From G965212025 sp965237985 (GTDB taxonomy: Bacteria; Pseudomonadota; Gammaproteobacteria; Poriferisulfidales; Oxydemutatoraceae): a DNA stretch of 64,000 bases. Below, one piece after another: positions 1 to 8,848 of this stretch. The notes under the pieces are model-generated. The model searched no databases. It saw only the letters and a program-made list of their open reading frames with translations, and was not told the DNA's origin. Position 1 is the stretch's first letter. Each line of letters starts with the position of its first letter. The DNA is taken from NCBI GenBank assembly GCA_965237985.1, contig OZ250161.1:806001-870000 (forward strand), in the 5' to 3' direction. Made by a program: the position numbers and the translations under genes.

Positions 1-130
1 CAACAGCTATGGTCGGTGGCACTGGTCAGTGCACTGGTCTGGCCCTGGGTCTATTCGGTACTGACTGCGATGCGCCAAAAATCCATGCGGACGGGCAGGA
101 ATCAGGCAATATTTTGAACAGTCGCTGGAT

Positions 131-883
131 TCAGCCTTGGTCGAAAGGCTGGCATAGGCGGCGATAGCCGGGAGGGATGTTTTCAGGACACTTGCCGCAT
201 TTTTTGTTGGCGGGGACTGCAAGATCAATCATTTTCGGATAGGGTAGCTGCAACGCATCCATGAAGGCAATAAACCCCTCGCGCGTCTGGTTCCCCCCCA
301 AACGAGGATTACGGGTTTTCTCCTGACCCATCGTACTGACCGAACGCTGGTTATAATCGTGTCCAGGATAGACCAGCGTATCATCGGGTAGAGAAAACAG
401 CTTTTCGTGAACACTGTCATACAGAACTCCGGCATCACCAGATTGAAAGTCCGTTCGCCCACAGGAATCGATCATCAGCGCATCGCCGGTGAAAACCATT
501 TTGTGCACACCGGCATCAAGCAAATAAGCGTGGTGCGTATCAGTGTGTCCAGGCGTGAACAAGGGATGAAGTTCTATGTTCCCCCAACTGAAGGCTTCCC
601 CTTCGCGCACTCCAATATCCCGACAGGGAATGTCGTCCATGGTGGAACCCGCGATTTTGCAATCTGTAATGGATGTGAGCCGAACTGCACCGGTAAGATG
701 ATCAGCGTGAATATGGGTCTCGAGCGTACAACCGAGACGGAGACCCAGATCAAATACCACTTCAAGCGCCTGATCGGCCGTATCAAGCACCGGATCCAGA
801 AGAATGGCCTCACCACAATCTTGGCAACCCAGAATGTACGTGTATGTATACGAAATTCGGTCAAATATCTGCCTGAAAATCAT
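131..883 (-). CDS. Persulfide dioxygenase, ETHE1-like
   Basis: A metallo-beta-lactamase-fold protein of the ETHE1 group. These are mononuclear iron enzymes that oxidise glutathione persulfide to sulfite and glutathione. Its 250 residues are a normal family length. Metal-site residues visible are THIHADH (His57, His59, Asp61, His62), His113 in PGHTDTH, Asp134 in TGDALMID and His175 in YPGHDY. The GRTDFQ and NPRL signatures favour ETHE1 over glyoxalase II. No rhodanese domain is fused. It is divergent from bolA, 80 bp away. The ATG start has only a weak ribosome site. The family call is firm; the exact substrate is inferred. Confidence 0.9.
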   Translation of the reverse strand: MIFRQIFDRISYTYTYILGCQDCGEAILLDPVLDTADQALEVVFDLGLRLGCTLETHIHADHLTGAVRLTSITDCKIAGSTMDDIPCRDIGVREGEAFSWGNIELHPLFTPGHTDTHHAYLLDAGVHKMVFTGDALMIDSCGRTDFQSGDAGVLYDSVHEKLFSLPDDTLVYPGHDYNQRSVSTMGQEKTRNPRLGGNQTREGFIAFMDALQLPYPKMIDLAVPANKKCGKCPENIPPGYRRLCQPFDQG

Positions 884-963
884 CTGGCCGACCTGTTACA
901 AGCCTTTCTCGTCAACGACGACAAAAAGCGACTGGCCGGAATCCGCAGCTGGTCTGTCTGAAA

Positions 964-1215
964 ATGGACACAAAAAAACTGCACGCCTTGCTGTTATCCC
1001 ATTTCCCGGACGCATCGCTGGTGGTCAAAGGCGAAGCGGGGAAATTTGAAGTACACATCAGCAGCGTACAGTTCAGCGGTAAAAACATCATCGAGCGCCA
1101 CCGCGCCGTGTATGCCGTGGTCAACGAATATATCAGAAACGGTACCGTTCACGCACTGACCATCAAAGCACATACACCTGAAGAAAACCGCCCGCCCCAA
1201 AAACCCACTATCTGA
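964..1215 (+). CDS. BolA/IbaG family protein
   Basis: A small 83-residue BolA-like protein. Family members bind monothiol glutaredoxins and [2Fe-2S] clusters and act in iron-sulfur trafficking or acid and oxidative stress. The family core is clear: FSGKNIIERHRAVYAVV followed by VHALTIKAHTPEE (residues about 38-75). The shortness and the TPEE end are nearer IbaG (YrbA) than BolA proper. In many gammaproteobacteria ibaG sits beside murA; here it does not. Its 3' end overlaps the convergent cytochrome gene by 8 bp. No clear ribosome site precedes the ATG. Confidence 0.88.
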   Translation: MDTKKLHALLLSHFPDASLVVKGEAGKFEVHISSVQFSGKNIIERHRAVYAVVNEYIRNGTVHALTIKAHTPEENRPPQKPTI

Positions 1216-1816
1216 AATCTCCAACGGCGAATGTTCCCAGTCCTTTCTGGCTTGAGAACCAGCTGGACAGCGCTTTCATATCGACTTCATCAAGCACCGC
1301 CGCCATACTGGACATGGTTGGATTTTTGCGTTTCCCAGATTTATAGTCTTTCAGTGTCTGGTACAAATAGTCATGCCACTGTCCTGCCAGGCGAGGAAAA
1401 TTTGGGACCACACTGTTCCCATCCACTCCATGGCAGGCGCTGCAGCTGTTGACATGAGTCGCAATGCCTGCGGGCGGTTCGTGCGCGGCATCTGAACCAG
1501 GGGTCGCAAAGCTTGCAAAATAAGCAGCTATATCTTCTATGTCCTGGTCTGAAAGCGTCATCGACTGCGCCCGCATGGTCGGGTGCGCCCGCTTTCCACT
1601 CCGGTAAGCATGCAAGGCGTCTTTCAGGTAAGCCGCATGCTGTCCCATCAGCAGGGGAACGTGGTAAGTCGGGTAGACGTTGGTTAATGAGGGAATACCA
1701 TGACAACCCAAGCAGGCTTGCGACTTTTGCTTTCCGGCACCCACATCGCCAGCGTATATCGCCGCAGAGCACAAAAGAAAACCGATAGTGAATACCGCAG
1801 AAACAGTCTTCCGCAT
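1208..1816 (-). CDS. Cytochrome c4, dihaem
   Basis: A periplasmic dihaem electron carrier of the cytochrome c4 family, which in proteobacteria feeds terminal oxidases. The start is an ATG with GGAGAG seven bases upstream; codons upstream of it also stay open but lack that support. There are 202 residues: a signal peptide (1-22, ending IYA) and two similar haem domains with CLGCH at 35-39 and CSACH at 125-129. Met81 (HPTM) and Met168 (NPTM) are likely axial ligands. It lies 87 bp downstream of corC on the same strand and overlaps the end of the convergent bolA. Confidence 0.92.
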   Translation of the reverse strand: MRKTVSAVFTIGFLLCSAAIYAGDVGAGKQKSQACLGCHGIPSLTNVYPTYHVPLLMGQHAAYLKDALHAYRSGKRAHPTMRAQSMTLSDQDIEDIAAYFASFATPGSDAAHEPPAGIATHVNSCSACHGVDGNSVVPNFPRLAGQWHDYLYQTLKDYKSGKRKNPTMSSMAAVLDEVDMKALSSWFSSQKGLGTFAVGDFR

Positions 1817-1903
1817 CGAATTTCTCTCCCTATCAAACTTCAAACACCGGGTTGTGCCGCCCGGCATTGCGGCGTTAACAATCCCGTTGTCTCTGAACAC
1901 AGC

Positions 1904-2746
1904 CTATTTTCCAGCTTGTGTCACGACCAGTTGAAGCACACGGCGCCCATCGGCGTTTTTCACTTCAATACTCAGCCCACCAAGTTCAAGTCTTTCGCCT
2001 CCCTCAGGCAGGCACCCCAGCTGGCTGACCACCATTCCGCCAACTGTCTCGGTCTTTTCTCCATTACTTGGCAAAGCAAAATAGCGATTGAAATCATCAA
2101 TCGACATCAGCCCATCCACCAAAAAAAGACCTCCATCCAGCTTACGGATACCGGCAGGTGCGTGAGCACCATCCCGATCGACAAAATCCTCGAAGACCTG
2201 CCCGAAAATATCATTTGATGTCACCAACCCGCTGGTGCCACCGTATTCGTCCACCACGATTGCCAGATGTGTGTGCGCCCGCTTGAAACCATCAAGCAAT
2301 CGACTTAATCTCCTGCTTTCCGGCACCACAAAAGGCGGGCAGACATAGTCACGAATATCAAAACCACCATTGACACTGCCGGTCACGCGGGCTCCCAGAA
2401 GGCTTTTGACTAGAAGAATGCCTACAACATCATCCAGATCATCGGCGATGACCGGGAATCTGGTATGGCCATTTTCCACTACCGTCGCCAGAATTTCATC
2501 ATAACTCGCCGAATGTGAAACCACTTTCATGCGTGAGCGCGACACCATGACATCGCGGACGCGGAGATCATGGAGGCGCAAAACATCGCTGACCATGGCA
2601 TGCGAAAAATCGTCAAGAAAACCGCGCCGTGCTTGGCTGTTGAAGAACTCGAGGAATTCGCGGCGGTCATGTAAAAAGAAATTAGCCAACCAACCAAAAA
2701 TCCTGTGCCGCCCAGGCGGGGGTTCTTCCTTCTTCCGTATCTTCAC
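1904..2746 (-). CDS. corC: CorC-type transporter-associated protein with CBS pair
   Basis: A soluble 280-residue protein with an N-terminal linker, paired CBS domains (about 65-190; VRDVMVSRSRM marks the first) and a C-terminal CorC_HlyC domain. The VVDEYGGTSGLVT motif is typical. CorC is linked to magnesium and cobalt efflux and sits downstream of ybeY in many proteobacteria. The GTG start overlaps the ybeY stop by four bases (GTGA), implying translational coupling. It is the last gene of the miaB-phoH-ybeY-corC operon; the usual following gene, lnt, is absent and a cytochrome gene comes next. Confidence 0.92.
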   Translation of the reverse strand: MKIRKKEEPPPGRHRIFGWLANFFLHDRREFLEFFNSQARRGFLDDFSHAMVSDVLRLHDLRVRDVMVSRSRMKVVSHSASYDEILATVVENGHTRFPVIADDLDDVVGILLVKSLLGARVTGSVNGGFDIRDYVCPPFVVPESRRLSRLLDGFKRAHTHLAIVVDEYGGTSGLVTSNDIFGQVFEDFVDRDGAHAPAGIRKLDGGLFLVDGLMSIDDFNRYFALPSNGEKTETVGGMVVSQLGCLPEGGERLELGGLSIEVKNADGRRVLQLVVTQAGK

Positions 2747-3231
2747 GAACTGTTCCCGGCAAGCAATGACTGCTCATGCCCGAGACATGCCAGCGCTTTC
2801 CTCTCCATTTTCGCCATCACTTCGGCGGACTCTTCACTTTGATGGTCGTAACCTTGGAGGTGAAGCAAACCGTGAACGAACAAACGCGCCCAGTAACTTT
2901 CCAAGGGGATTCCCTGGCTTGAAGCCTCTTTTGCGAGTACCGGCGCACTGAGCACCAAGTCACCCAAATAGTTCGGGAAAAACCTGAGATGCGAAGCAAA
3001 AGGAAAGGAGAGCACGTTGGCCGCGTACGAGCATCCGCGATACTTGCGGTTTAATTCCCGGGATTCTTCCTCACCCACAATGCGTACGCAGACCTCGCAA
3101 GCCTGACTTGCCAAAGCTTTAGCCCAACACTCAAACATCCGGTCTTCAGGGATCTCGTAGCAATCCAGTTTGCCGGGCAAAGCCCGTTGAACACAGACTT
3201 TAACTTGGCTTGTCGCTGGCGGACTTTTCAT
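2743..3231 (-). CDS. ybeY: Endoribonuclease/rRNA maturation factor YbeY
   Basis: A single-strand-specific metallo-endoribonuclease for 16S rRNA 3'-end maturation and late 70S ribosome quality control. The zinc site is intact: HGLLHLQGYDH, with His120, His124 and His130 counted from the ATG at 3231. The 162 residues match the family. A TTG three codons upstream could also start it, but the ATG is preferred. The start lies inside the last 32 bp of phoH and the stop overlaps corC, so the three genes are tightly packed. Confidence 0.93.
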   Translation of the reverse strand: MKSPPATSQVKVCVQRALPGKLDCYEIPEDRMFECWAKALASQACEVCVRIVGEEESRELNRKYRGCSYAANVLSFPFASHLRFFPNYLGDLVLSAPVLAKEASSQGIPLESYWARLFVHGLLHLQGYDHQSEESAEVMAKMERKALACLGHEQSLLAGNSS

Positions 3232-4162
3232 AGGCTGCAAGAATAAACTCTACCAAAGAATGACGGCAAATATCCCCACGTTGAAAAAATTTGTGCGCGA
3301 CACCGCCAAGATTTTTGGTAATCCGCAGGGCATGGGACAAACCAGATTCCTGTCCGCGTGGCAAATCAGCCTGCGTAACATCGCCGGTCACCACTACTTT
3401 CGAACCCTCACCAATACGGGTCAGAAACATTTTCATTTGCTTCGGAGTGGTGTTTTGTGCTTCATCCATGATGATGAAAGAATGGCTGATGGTGCGGCCG
3501 CGCATATACGCCAGTGGCGCTACTTCAACCGTGCCGCAGGACATCAGCATTTCCACTCTTTCGGGAACAATGATTTCATGCAGGGCATCGTAAATGGGGC
3601 GCAGGTAGGGATCAATTTTCTGAACCATGTCCCCGGGCAAAAACCCAAGATGTTCACCAGCTTCCACCGCGGGTCTAACCAGAATCAGTTTTTTTACCAA
3701 GTGCTGCTCCAAAGCTTCAATCGCCAGAGCCACCGCCAAAAAAGTTTTTCCAGTGCCGGCAGGACCAACGCCAAAAACCAGGTCGTGATGACGAATATCC
3801 CTTACATACTCCGCCTGCCTGGTACCACGCGTTCGAATATCCTTCTGTCCAACAAAAACAGTTTCATCCCGCCGGTTGTCTGCAACTGGGGAATTGTCGT
3901 TGCGGTGGCGTTGCAAGCACGAGCTGATATCCGCATCGGAAAGATTTTCCTGTGCGGCAGAGCGGTATAACTCCTTCAGCACTGTCACAGTGCGCCTGCC
4001 AGTATCTTTGACGCCGGTTACCGAGAAATGGTGACCACGGTTGCTGATCACGACACCCAGATTTCTCTCCAATCGACGCAAGTGTTCGTCACATGGCCCG
4101 CAAAGGTTCGCAAGGCTTGGGTTATCAATGGGTTCCAGAAAAAAATCAAAGCGGTAACTCAC
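3200..4162 (-). CDS. PhoH-like ATPase (YbeZ)
   Basis: A P-loop ATPase of the PhoH family that partners YbeY in rRNA processing. 320 residues. The N-terminal FFLEPIDNPSLANLCGP box is the family signature; Walker A is GPAGTGKT (133-140) and Walker B is IIMDEAQNTTP (DEAQ at 233-236). The GTG start is chosen because the LEPIDN motif begins a few residues later; no strong ribosome site is seen. It begins 35 bp after miaB and overlaps ybeY, the usual gammaproteobacterial order. Confidence 0.93.
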   Translation of the reverse strand: MSYRFDFFLEPIDNPSLANLCGPCDEHLRRLERNLGVVISNRGHHFSVTGVKDTGRRTVTVLKELYRSAAQENLSDADISSCLQRHRNDNSPVADNRRDETVFVGQKDIRTRGTRQAEYVRDIRHHDLVFGVGPAGTGKTFLAVALAIEALEQHLVKKLILVRPAVEAGEHLGFLPGDMVQKIDPYLRPIYDALHEIIVPERVEMLMSCGTVEVAPLAYMRGRTISHSFIIMDEAQNTTPKQMKMFLTRIGEGSKVVVTGDVTQADLPRGQESGLSHALRITKNLGGVAHKFFQRGDICRHSLVEFILAAYEKSASDKPS

Positions 4163-4197
4163 GGCAGATATTTTACGACAAGAGTCTCAGCCAAGGT

Positions 4198-5592
4198 TCA
4201 AATGCCACATATTTCACCGCGCAGGGTGTTCGACAATGCTTCTCTTATTTTCACTTTCACCAAGCTACCCACAGAACAGGAGTTTTCCTCTGCTTCGCGT
4301 AGCGCGGGAAAATTCACCATTTTGTTGTTTGCGGTTCGGCCACACAGTTCATTATCCGACCTTTTGGAAAGCGCTTCAACCAATACCTCCTGAACCGAAG
4401 CAACCATCGTTTCGGATATGCGTTTCGCATGGTCTCCCAAACATCGTTGCAAGCGCTTCAAGCGCTGTTTTTTCACTTCCAGAGACACATCATCCGGCAA
4501 CCGGGAAGCTGGTGTGCCAGGACGTTGGCTGTACAGAAAACTATAGGAAGTATCAAAACCTGTTTCATCAACGAGGCGCATGGTCTGATCAAAATCCGCG
4601 TCGCTTTCCCCTGGAAAACCCACGATGATATCGGTGGAAACAACCATCTGCGGCCGGACTTTGTGTAATTTACGTACAATGGATTTATATTCCAGAACCG
4701 TGTAGCCCCTTTTCATGCGCGTCAGCACGCGGTCGGAACCACTTTGCACTGGCAAATGAACATGGTCTGTGAGCTGCGGCAGATCAGCGTATGCCGCAAC
4801 CAATTCGTCACTGAATTCCAATGGGTGCGGCGAAGTAAAGCGGATACGTTCAATTCCTGGAATCTCAGCGACATGATACAGCAAAAGTGCAAAATTCACT
4901 ATCCTCGGTGCTGCCAAGGAAGCATCCCCACGCCCGCGGTAAGCGTTTACATTCTGCCCCAGCAGTGTGACTTCCCTCACCCCCTTCGTCGCCAGCAACC
5001 GGATTTCATCCAGAACGCTGACAAGAGGGCGGCTGACTTCCGGCCCGCGGGTATAGGGAACAATGCAAAAAGAGCAGAATTTTCCACATCCTTCCATCAC
5101 CGACACAAATGCGCACGCCCCCCCAGCCGCGCCAGGCTCAGGAAGATTGTCAAATTTCTCTACAGCAGGAAAGGAAACATCGACAATCTTGCCGCCATCG
5201 GTGTGCACCGCCTCGTACATGGCTGGCAACCTGTGTAAAGTCTGCGGACCGAACACGATATCAACACAATGTGCTCTTTCACAAAGCGCCTGCCCCTCCT
5301 GACTGGCAACACAGCCACCGACGCCAATCACGACATTCGGATTTCGCTCTTTCAGTGCGCGCCAACGCCCCAGGAGAGAAAATACTTTTTCCTGGGGTTT
5401 TTCACGCACTGAACAGGTATTCATCAGCAACAGATCCGCTTCTTCGGCTGAATCAGTCGCTTCCATTCCGTGCGAACTACGCAACAAATCGAGAATTAGA
5501 CCGGAATCGTACTCGTTCATTTGACAACCGTAGGTTTTCAGAAACACTTTTTTTCTTGACAACGCCGGATACCTCCTGTTTGCAATACCCAT
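4198..5592 (-). CDS. miaB: tRNA-2-methylthio-N6-dimethylallyladenosine synthase MiaB
   Basis: A radical-SAM methylthiotransferase that converts i6A37 to ms2i6A37 in tRNAs reading UNN codons. From the ATG at 5592 it has 464 residues. The N-terminal auxiliary cluster cysteines are Cys23 (YGCQMNEYDS), Cys60 (NTCSVR) and Cys94 (GGCVAS). The radical-SAM motif CGKFCSFC gives Cys169, Cys173 and Cys176. A C-terminal TRAM domain follows (about 385-455). An in-frame TTG/ATG region 11 codons upstream is a possible longer start, but GAGGA sits just before the chosen ATG. It heads the miaB-phoH-ybeY-corC operon. Confidence 0.94.
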   Translation of the reverse strand: MGIANRRYPALSRKKVFLKTYGCQMNEYDSGLILDLLRSSHGMEATDSAEEADLLLMNTCSVREKPQEKVFSLLGRWRALKERNPNVVIGVGGCVASQEGQALCERAHCVDIVFGPQTLHRLPAMYEAVHTDGGKIVDVSFPAVEKFDNLPEPGAAGGACAFVSVMEGCGKFCSFCIVPYTRGPEVSRPLVSVLDEIRLLATKGVREVTLLGQNVNAYRGRGDASLAAPRIVNFALLLYHVAEIPGIERIRFTSPHPLEFSDELVAAYADLPQLTDHVHLPVQSGSDRVLTRMKRGYTVLEYKSIVRKLHKVRPQMVVSTDIIVGFPGESDADFDQTMRLVDETGFDTSYSFLYSQRPGTPASRLPDDVSLEVKKQRLKRLQRCLGDHAKRISETMVASVQEVLVEALSKRSDNELCGRTANNKMVNFPALREAEENSCSVGSLVKVKIREALSNTLRGEICGI

Positions 5593-6186
5593 AATTCCTC
5601 GCAAATCGTACGCAATCCTGAGCAACTCTCTGATAATGGCACAGAAGCCTGCTGTTTTTCAAAACCCTGCTCGGCTTGGTTGACTCAGCACTTGTTGCCA
5701 CACCAGTCCCCCAAGCACGAAATACAGACACCAAAAACAGGTGGATGGGGTAGCCGCAAACCAACACCTGACATGCTGAAAATAACAGGCTCTCCGGGTC
5801 AACTCGGCACTATGGACTTCGTGTCATGCCTGCTGTTTCGGCACCGGTTTCAGGTGTCGCATATCGTCAGCAGAACCCGAAACATCTCAGGCAATCAGCA
5901 GAGAGTTTCATAAGGACTGAACGGACAAGGTGTTTCCCGGAACGCCTGACGAGACAGCCTTCATCCTGTCCAAACGACACAAGCAGTCAGCAAAACCCTG
6001 TTTTCCCGGCCTCACCCGCCAAGATGAAAGGTTGCCAAGCCTTGTTCAATCCAGACAGGCGGCGGAGAACATTTTCGCTTGGAAACATTTGGGCTTGGAA
6101 CAGACACGGCTAAAAGGGGTTTTATCACCAGTGGAGCATGAAAAACAGGACGTCGTGTCGATGGGCATTCACTCTGTTGCAAAGAC
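5593..6186. other. Gene-free spacer upstream of miaB
   Basis: About 600 bp with no credible gene on either strand. Loose, imperfect echoes are visible, such as GCCTGCTGTTT at about 5650 and 5829 and GTCAGCA(G/A)AACCC at about 5869 and 5985. These may be an old, decayed tandem duplication. The miaB promoter must lie near the low-coordinate end, but I see no convincing -35/-10 pair. Confidence 0.5.
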
Positions 6187-6857
6187 AGGAAACGGCCTGC
6201 ACAACACGATGGGGCGTATTCGGCATATTGGATGGTGTGGGAAATATTGGCATACAGTTCACCCACCAAGGGGTCTGGCAGCACGACCAGCGAGTCCTTG
6301 CATTGACCGAAACAGTTGATTGCAGGGGCGGCGGCGGGACAAGAAAGAAATTCTTTCGGCACTTCCCATCCTTCATCCACCCTGTGCCTCCTCAGTTGCG
6401 ACCAGCGACAGGAAACGGCCTTTCGGCACAACACGATGGGGCGCGATGGGGCGTATTCGGCATATTGGATGGTGTGGGAAATATTGGCATACAGTTCACC
6501 CACCAAGGGGTCGACAACACGACCAGCGGAGTCCTTGCATTGACCGAAACAGTTGATTGCAGGGGCGCCGGCGGGACAAGAAAGAAATTCTTTCGGCACT
6601 TCCCATCCTTCATCCACCCTGTGCCTCCTCGTTGCGAGGACAGGAAACGGCCTGCACAACACGATGGGGCGCGATGGGGCGTATTCGGCATATTGGATGG
6701 TGGGAAATATTGGCATACAGTTCACCCACCAAGGGGTCGACAACACGACCAGCGGAGTCCTTGCATTGACCGAAACAGTTGATTGCAGGGGCGCCGGCGG
6801 GACAAGAAAGAAATTCTTTCGGCACTTCCCATCCTTCATCCACCCTGTGCCCCTGTC
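6187..6857. repeat. Three-copy tandem array, unit 216-232 bp
   Basis: Three direct copies begin at about 6188, 6410 and 6642, each starting AGGAAACGGCCT and ending near CATCCACCCTGTGCC. They differ by substitutions and small insertions; the second has an extra GCGCGATGG-type insertion. Each contains the perfect inverted repeat GAAAGAA-A-TTCTTTC (first copy 6343-6357). Long open frames cross the array on both strands, but indels between copies shift the frame, so coding is not supported. Unlike the fdhD, lapB and rraA arrays, no neighbouring gene contains this unit; it sits between two divergent genes. Confidence 0.88.
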
Positions 6858-7251
6858 GCTCACAAACACCTGCAAATTTCAGAAAGCGGAAAAGACAGCA
6901 CAGTCGGTGTGGGTTAAGGAATGCATGTGGCAGTAGTGAACCGTATGGCTTTCGCTATTGTCGAGATTTGAACATTGCACACATGCCACGGCAAATCTCC
7001 CCAACCCCACACACAAGAACCCACGGGCCCCATCAAAATCGTACTGCCCCGGCAAAAGACCTATGAAACTGCCAACATCAGGTTGCCACAAGCTATGATG
7101 GATAATGCAAGAGCAGACGAAACAGTCTGCAAATCCCAAACTGAACCCGGTTTATGCTATCATTCCGACGGGATGCCGATGGGGGAAAAGCCAACCATTA
7201 AAATACTGGCGGGAAGGTATTCAAGCATCTAGGAAAGGGAGAAAAGTAGAC
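6858..7251. other. Spacer upstream of the orphan gene
   Basis: No separate gene is seen. From 7105 the sequence is open in frame with the downstream orphan gene and has an ATG at 7105, so part of it could encode a 49-residue N-terminal extension. No clear promoter was found. Confidence 0.4.
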
Positions 7252-8745
7252 ATGGGGCCACAGTTTTACTCTATAACAGGCGCACCGGACGCTGAGATTT
7301 CATTTGGCAAGAATGGGGCGAGAGTCCGAAACCGTTCAGGAAAAAAGAGTGTTTTTGGCCGGCTGACCTTCTGGATTTCCAGAAAAACCGGCTGGTACCA
7401 GAAACGCAATCGGAACACTAGACGCGCCTATCTTACCGAGCTTAACAAACGCTTCCAACTTGGCGACAGCGACAGCGACAGCGACATCGAAATCTTTGCC
7501 TCAGACACTACTTCTGAAAAACAAGGAAACGCACCACTGCGAATACAAGACGTTACTAAAACGGAAAATGCTATCCGCCGTGAACAATCAAAGATTGAAT
7601 TGGGAAAACGAATTGGGGAAATCCGCAAAGAGCGCACAGTGGTACATGAAGAGCATCAAGGGATTCGTGACGACATGACCAAACCCTACCAGCAGTACAG
7701 ACCCCTCCCCCCCCTGTATAAATGGCAACCCCCAATGGCTCAGCAGATGCAGCCGCACTGGCAGGAAAAAGACTACATGGAGGGCATTCAAGACATTGCC
7801 GGTAAAAAACTTCAAGCTATGTCCACCAACGGAAGTTTGCCACCATCAAAAAACGAAATTGAAAAACTGGCAGACGATATTGCCGCCACATCGCAAACCG
7901 AAGCCGTAAATGCGATCTTGCAAGATATTGCCCAAAAAAGCAGGAAAAACCAGATCTTTCATAAGCGTTTGATTTATAGATTGGCAAAGGATGTCAGCCA
8001 TGAAGTCACAGGCAATGATATCCAGCCGGGTGGTAGAAAAAATGAGGGTGATTATTACGCCGTCTTGAACAGAATTACTCCCAACCAGGAATACGAGGAA
8101 GAATTAGCTAAGAAAATTCTCTCGTTGACCGAAAAACTTCTCCAAGACCCACCCGCTAAAGTAGGTGAGATTTACGACCGGATTGACGCCGAAGTGGAGC
8201 AATTTATAGTGGAACGAAGCGGCCCTCTTCTCCGGGAATTCCGCGAGATTTTTCAAGCGAAAAAGAACTCGTCTCCTGATGTTCTTGCAGATATTTTTCA
8301 GTGGGTTCTCAATCAACAACCAGCGCAGGAGGATTGTTCCGTCCCCGGCATCGGGGCTGCGTGTGTTGCTTTGACAGAAGAGATACAAGGCCGCGGTGTC
8401 TCGGCGGATAAAAGCGCAATTATTAACGATTGTGCCGAAAAACTGTTCGAACAATTTCAGTGGCCATCGACAAAAAAAGCCACATTCATGCGTGACCTGG
8501 CAGGTGCTGTCTGCACCGTTTTGAACAAAGAAGCGATGAGGAAGCTCGCTGAAGAACTTAGAAGGGAAACGCCCCCTGAGCGAACAGCGGAGGCACCATC
8601 TGACTTCAACCCCATACTTGACAGCGTTGAAGAAGAAACCAGTTTTTTTGATCAACTGCCCAATGCCGCTCAATTGCTTCCATCCCGGCAAAAAAGCTTC
8701 GCCATGGAGTTGCTTGAAGTCTGGGACGCCAATACTGTTTCCTAA
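7252..8745 (+). CDS. Uncharacterised 497-residue protein, possible effector
   Basis: I do not recognise this protein. The ATG at 7252 has AGGAAAGGGAG about ten bases upstream; an in-frame ATG at 7105 would add 49 residues. There is no signal peptide or membrane segment. It has a basic N-terminal part (RNRSGKKSVFGR), an acidic SDSDSDSD run at about 75 encoded by a 6-bp tandem repeat, a proline-rich stretch (YRPLPPLYKWQPP) at about 153, and a long, mostly helical, charged C-terminal half. Such architecture is seen in secreted effectors of intracellular bacteria, but no secretion signal or catalytic motif is visible. It stands alone between a repeat array and ypjD. Confidence 0.72.
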   Translation: MGPQFYSITGAPDAEISFGKNGARVRNRSGKKSVFGRLTFWISRKTGWYQKRNRNTRRAYLTELNKRFQLGDSDSDSDIEIFASDTTSEKQGNAPLRIQDVTKTENAIRREQSKIELGKRIGEIRKERTVVHEEHQGIRDDMTKPYQQYRPLPPLYKWQPPMAQQMQPHWQEKDYMEGIQDIAGKKLQAMSTNGSLPPSKNEIEKLADDIAATSQTEAVNAILQDIAQKSRKNQIFHKRLIYRLAKDVSHEVTGNDIQPGGRKNEGDYYAVLNRITPNQEYEEELAKKILSLTEKLLQDPPAKVGEIYDRIDAEVEQFIVERSGPLLREFREIFQAKKNSSPDVLADIFQWVLNQQPAQEDCSVPGIGAACVALTEEIQGRGVSADKSAIINDCAEKLFEQFQWPSTKKATFMRDLAGAVCTVLNKEAMRKLAEELRRETPPERTAEAPSDFNPILDSVEEETSFFDQLPNAAQLLPSRQKSFAMELLEVWDANTVS

Positions 8746-8848
8746 AATCAAAACGCTGACGGTCCAATCAATGAGCCCACCCCGACCAGGTGCAGCTGGT
8801 CACATGCGACCGTAAACAGAGAGTCGCACCTGCCTGGATCGGAAATTG

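Noticed and set aside
1..130. A gene at the left edge
   Set aside because: Only short open frames are seen, with no motif; the edge is too short to judge.
6012..6875. A 287-codon open frame (minus strand) across the 216-232-bp array
   Set aside because: The frame passes through the copies in different phases, so the same DNA is read as different peptides in each copy. It has no ribosome site.
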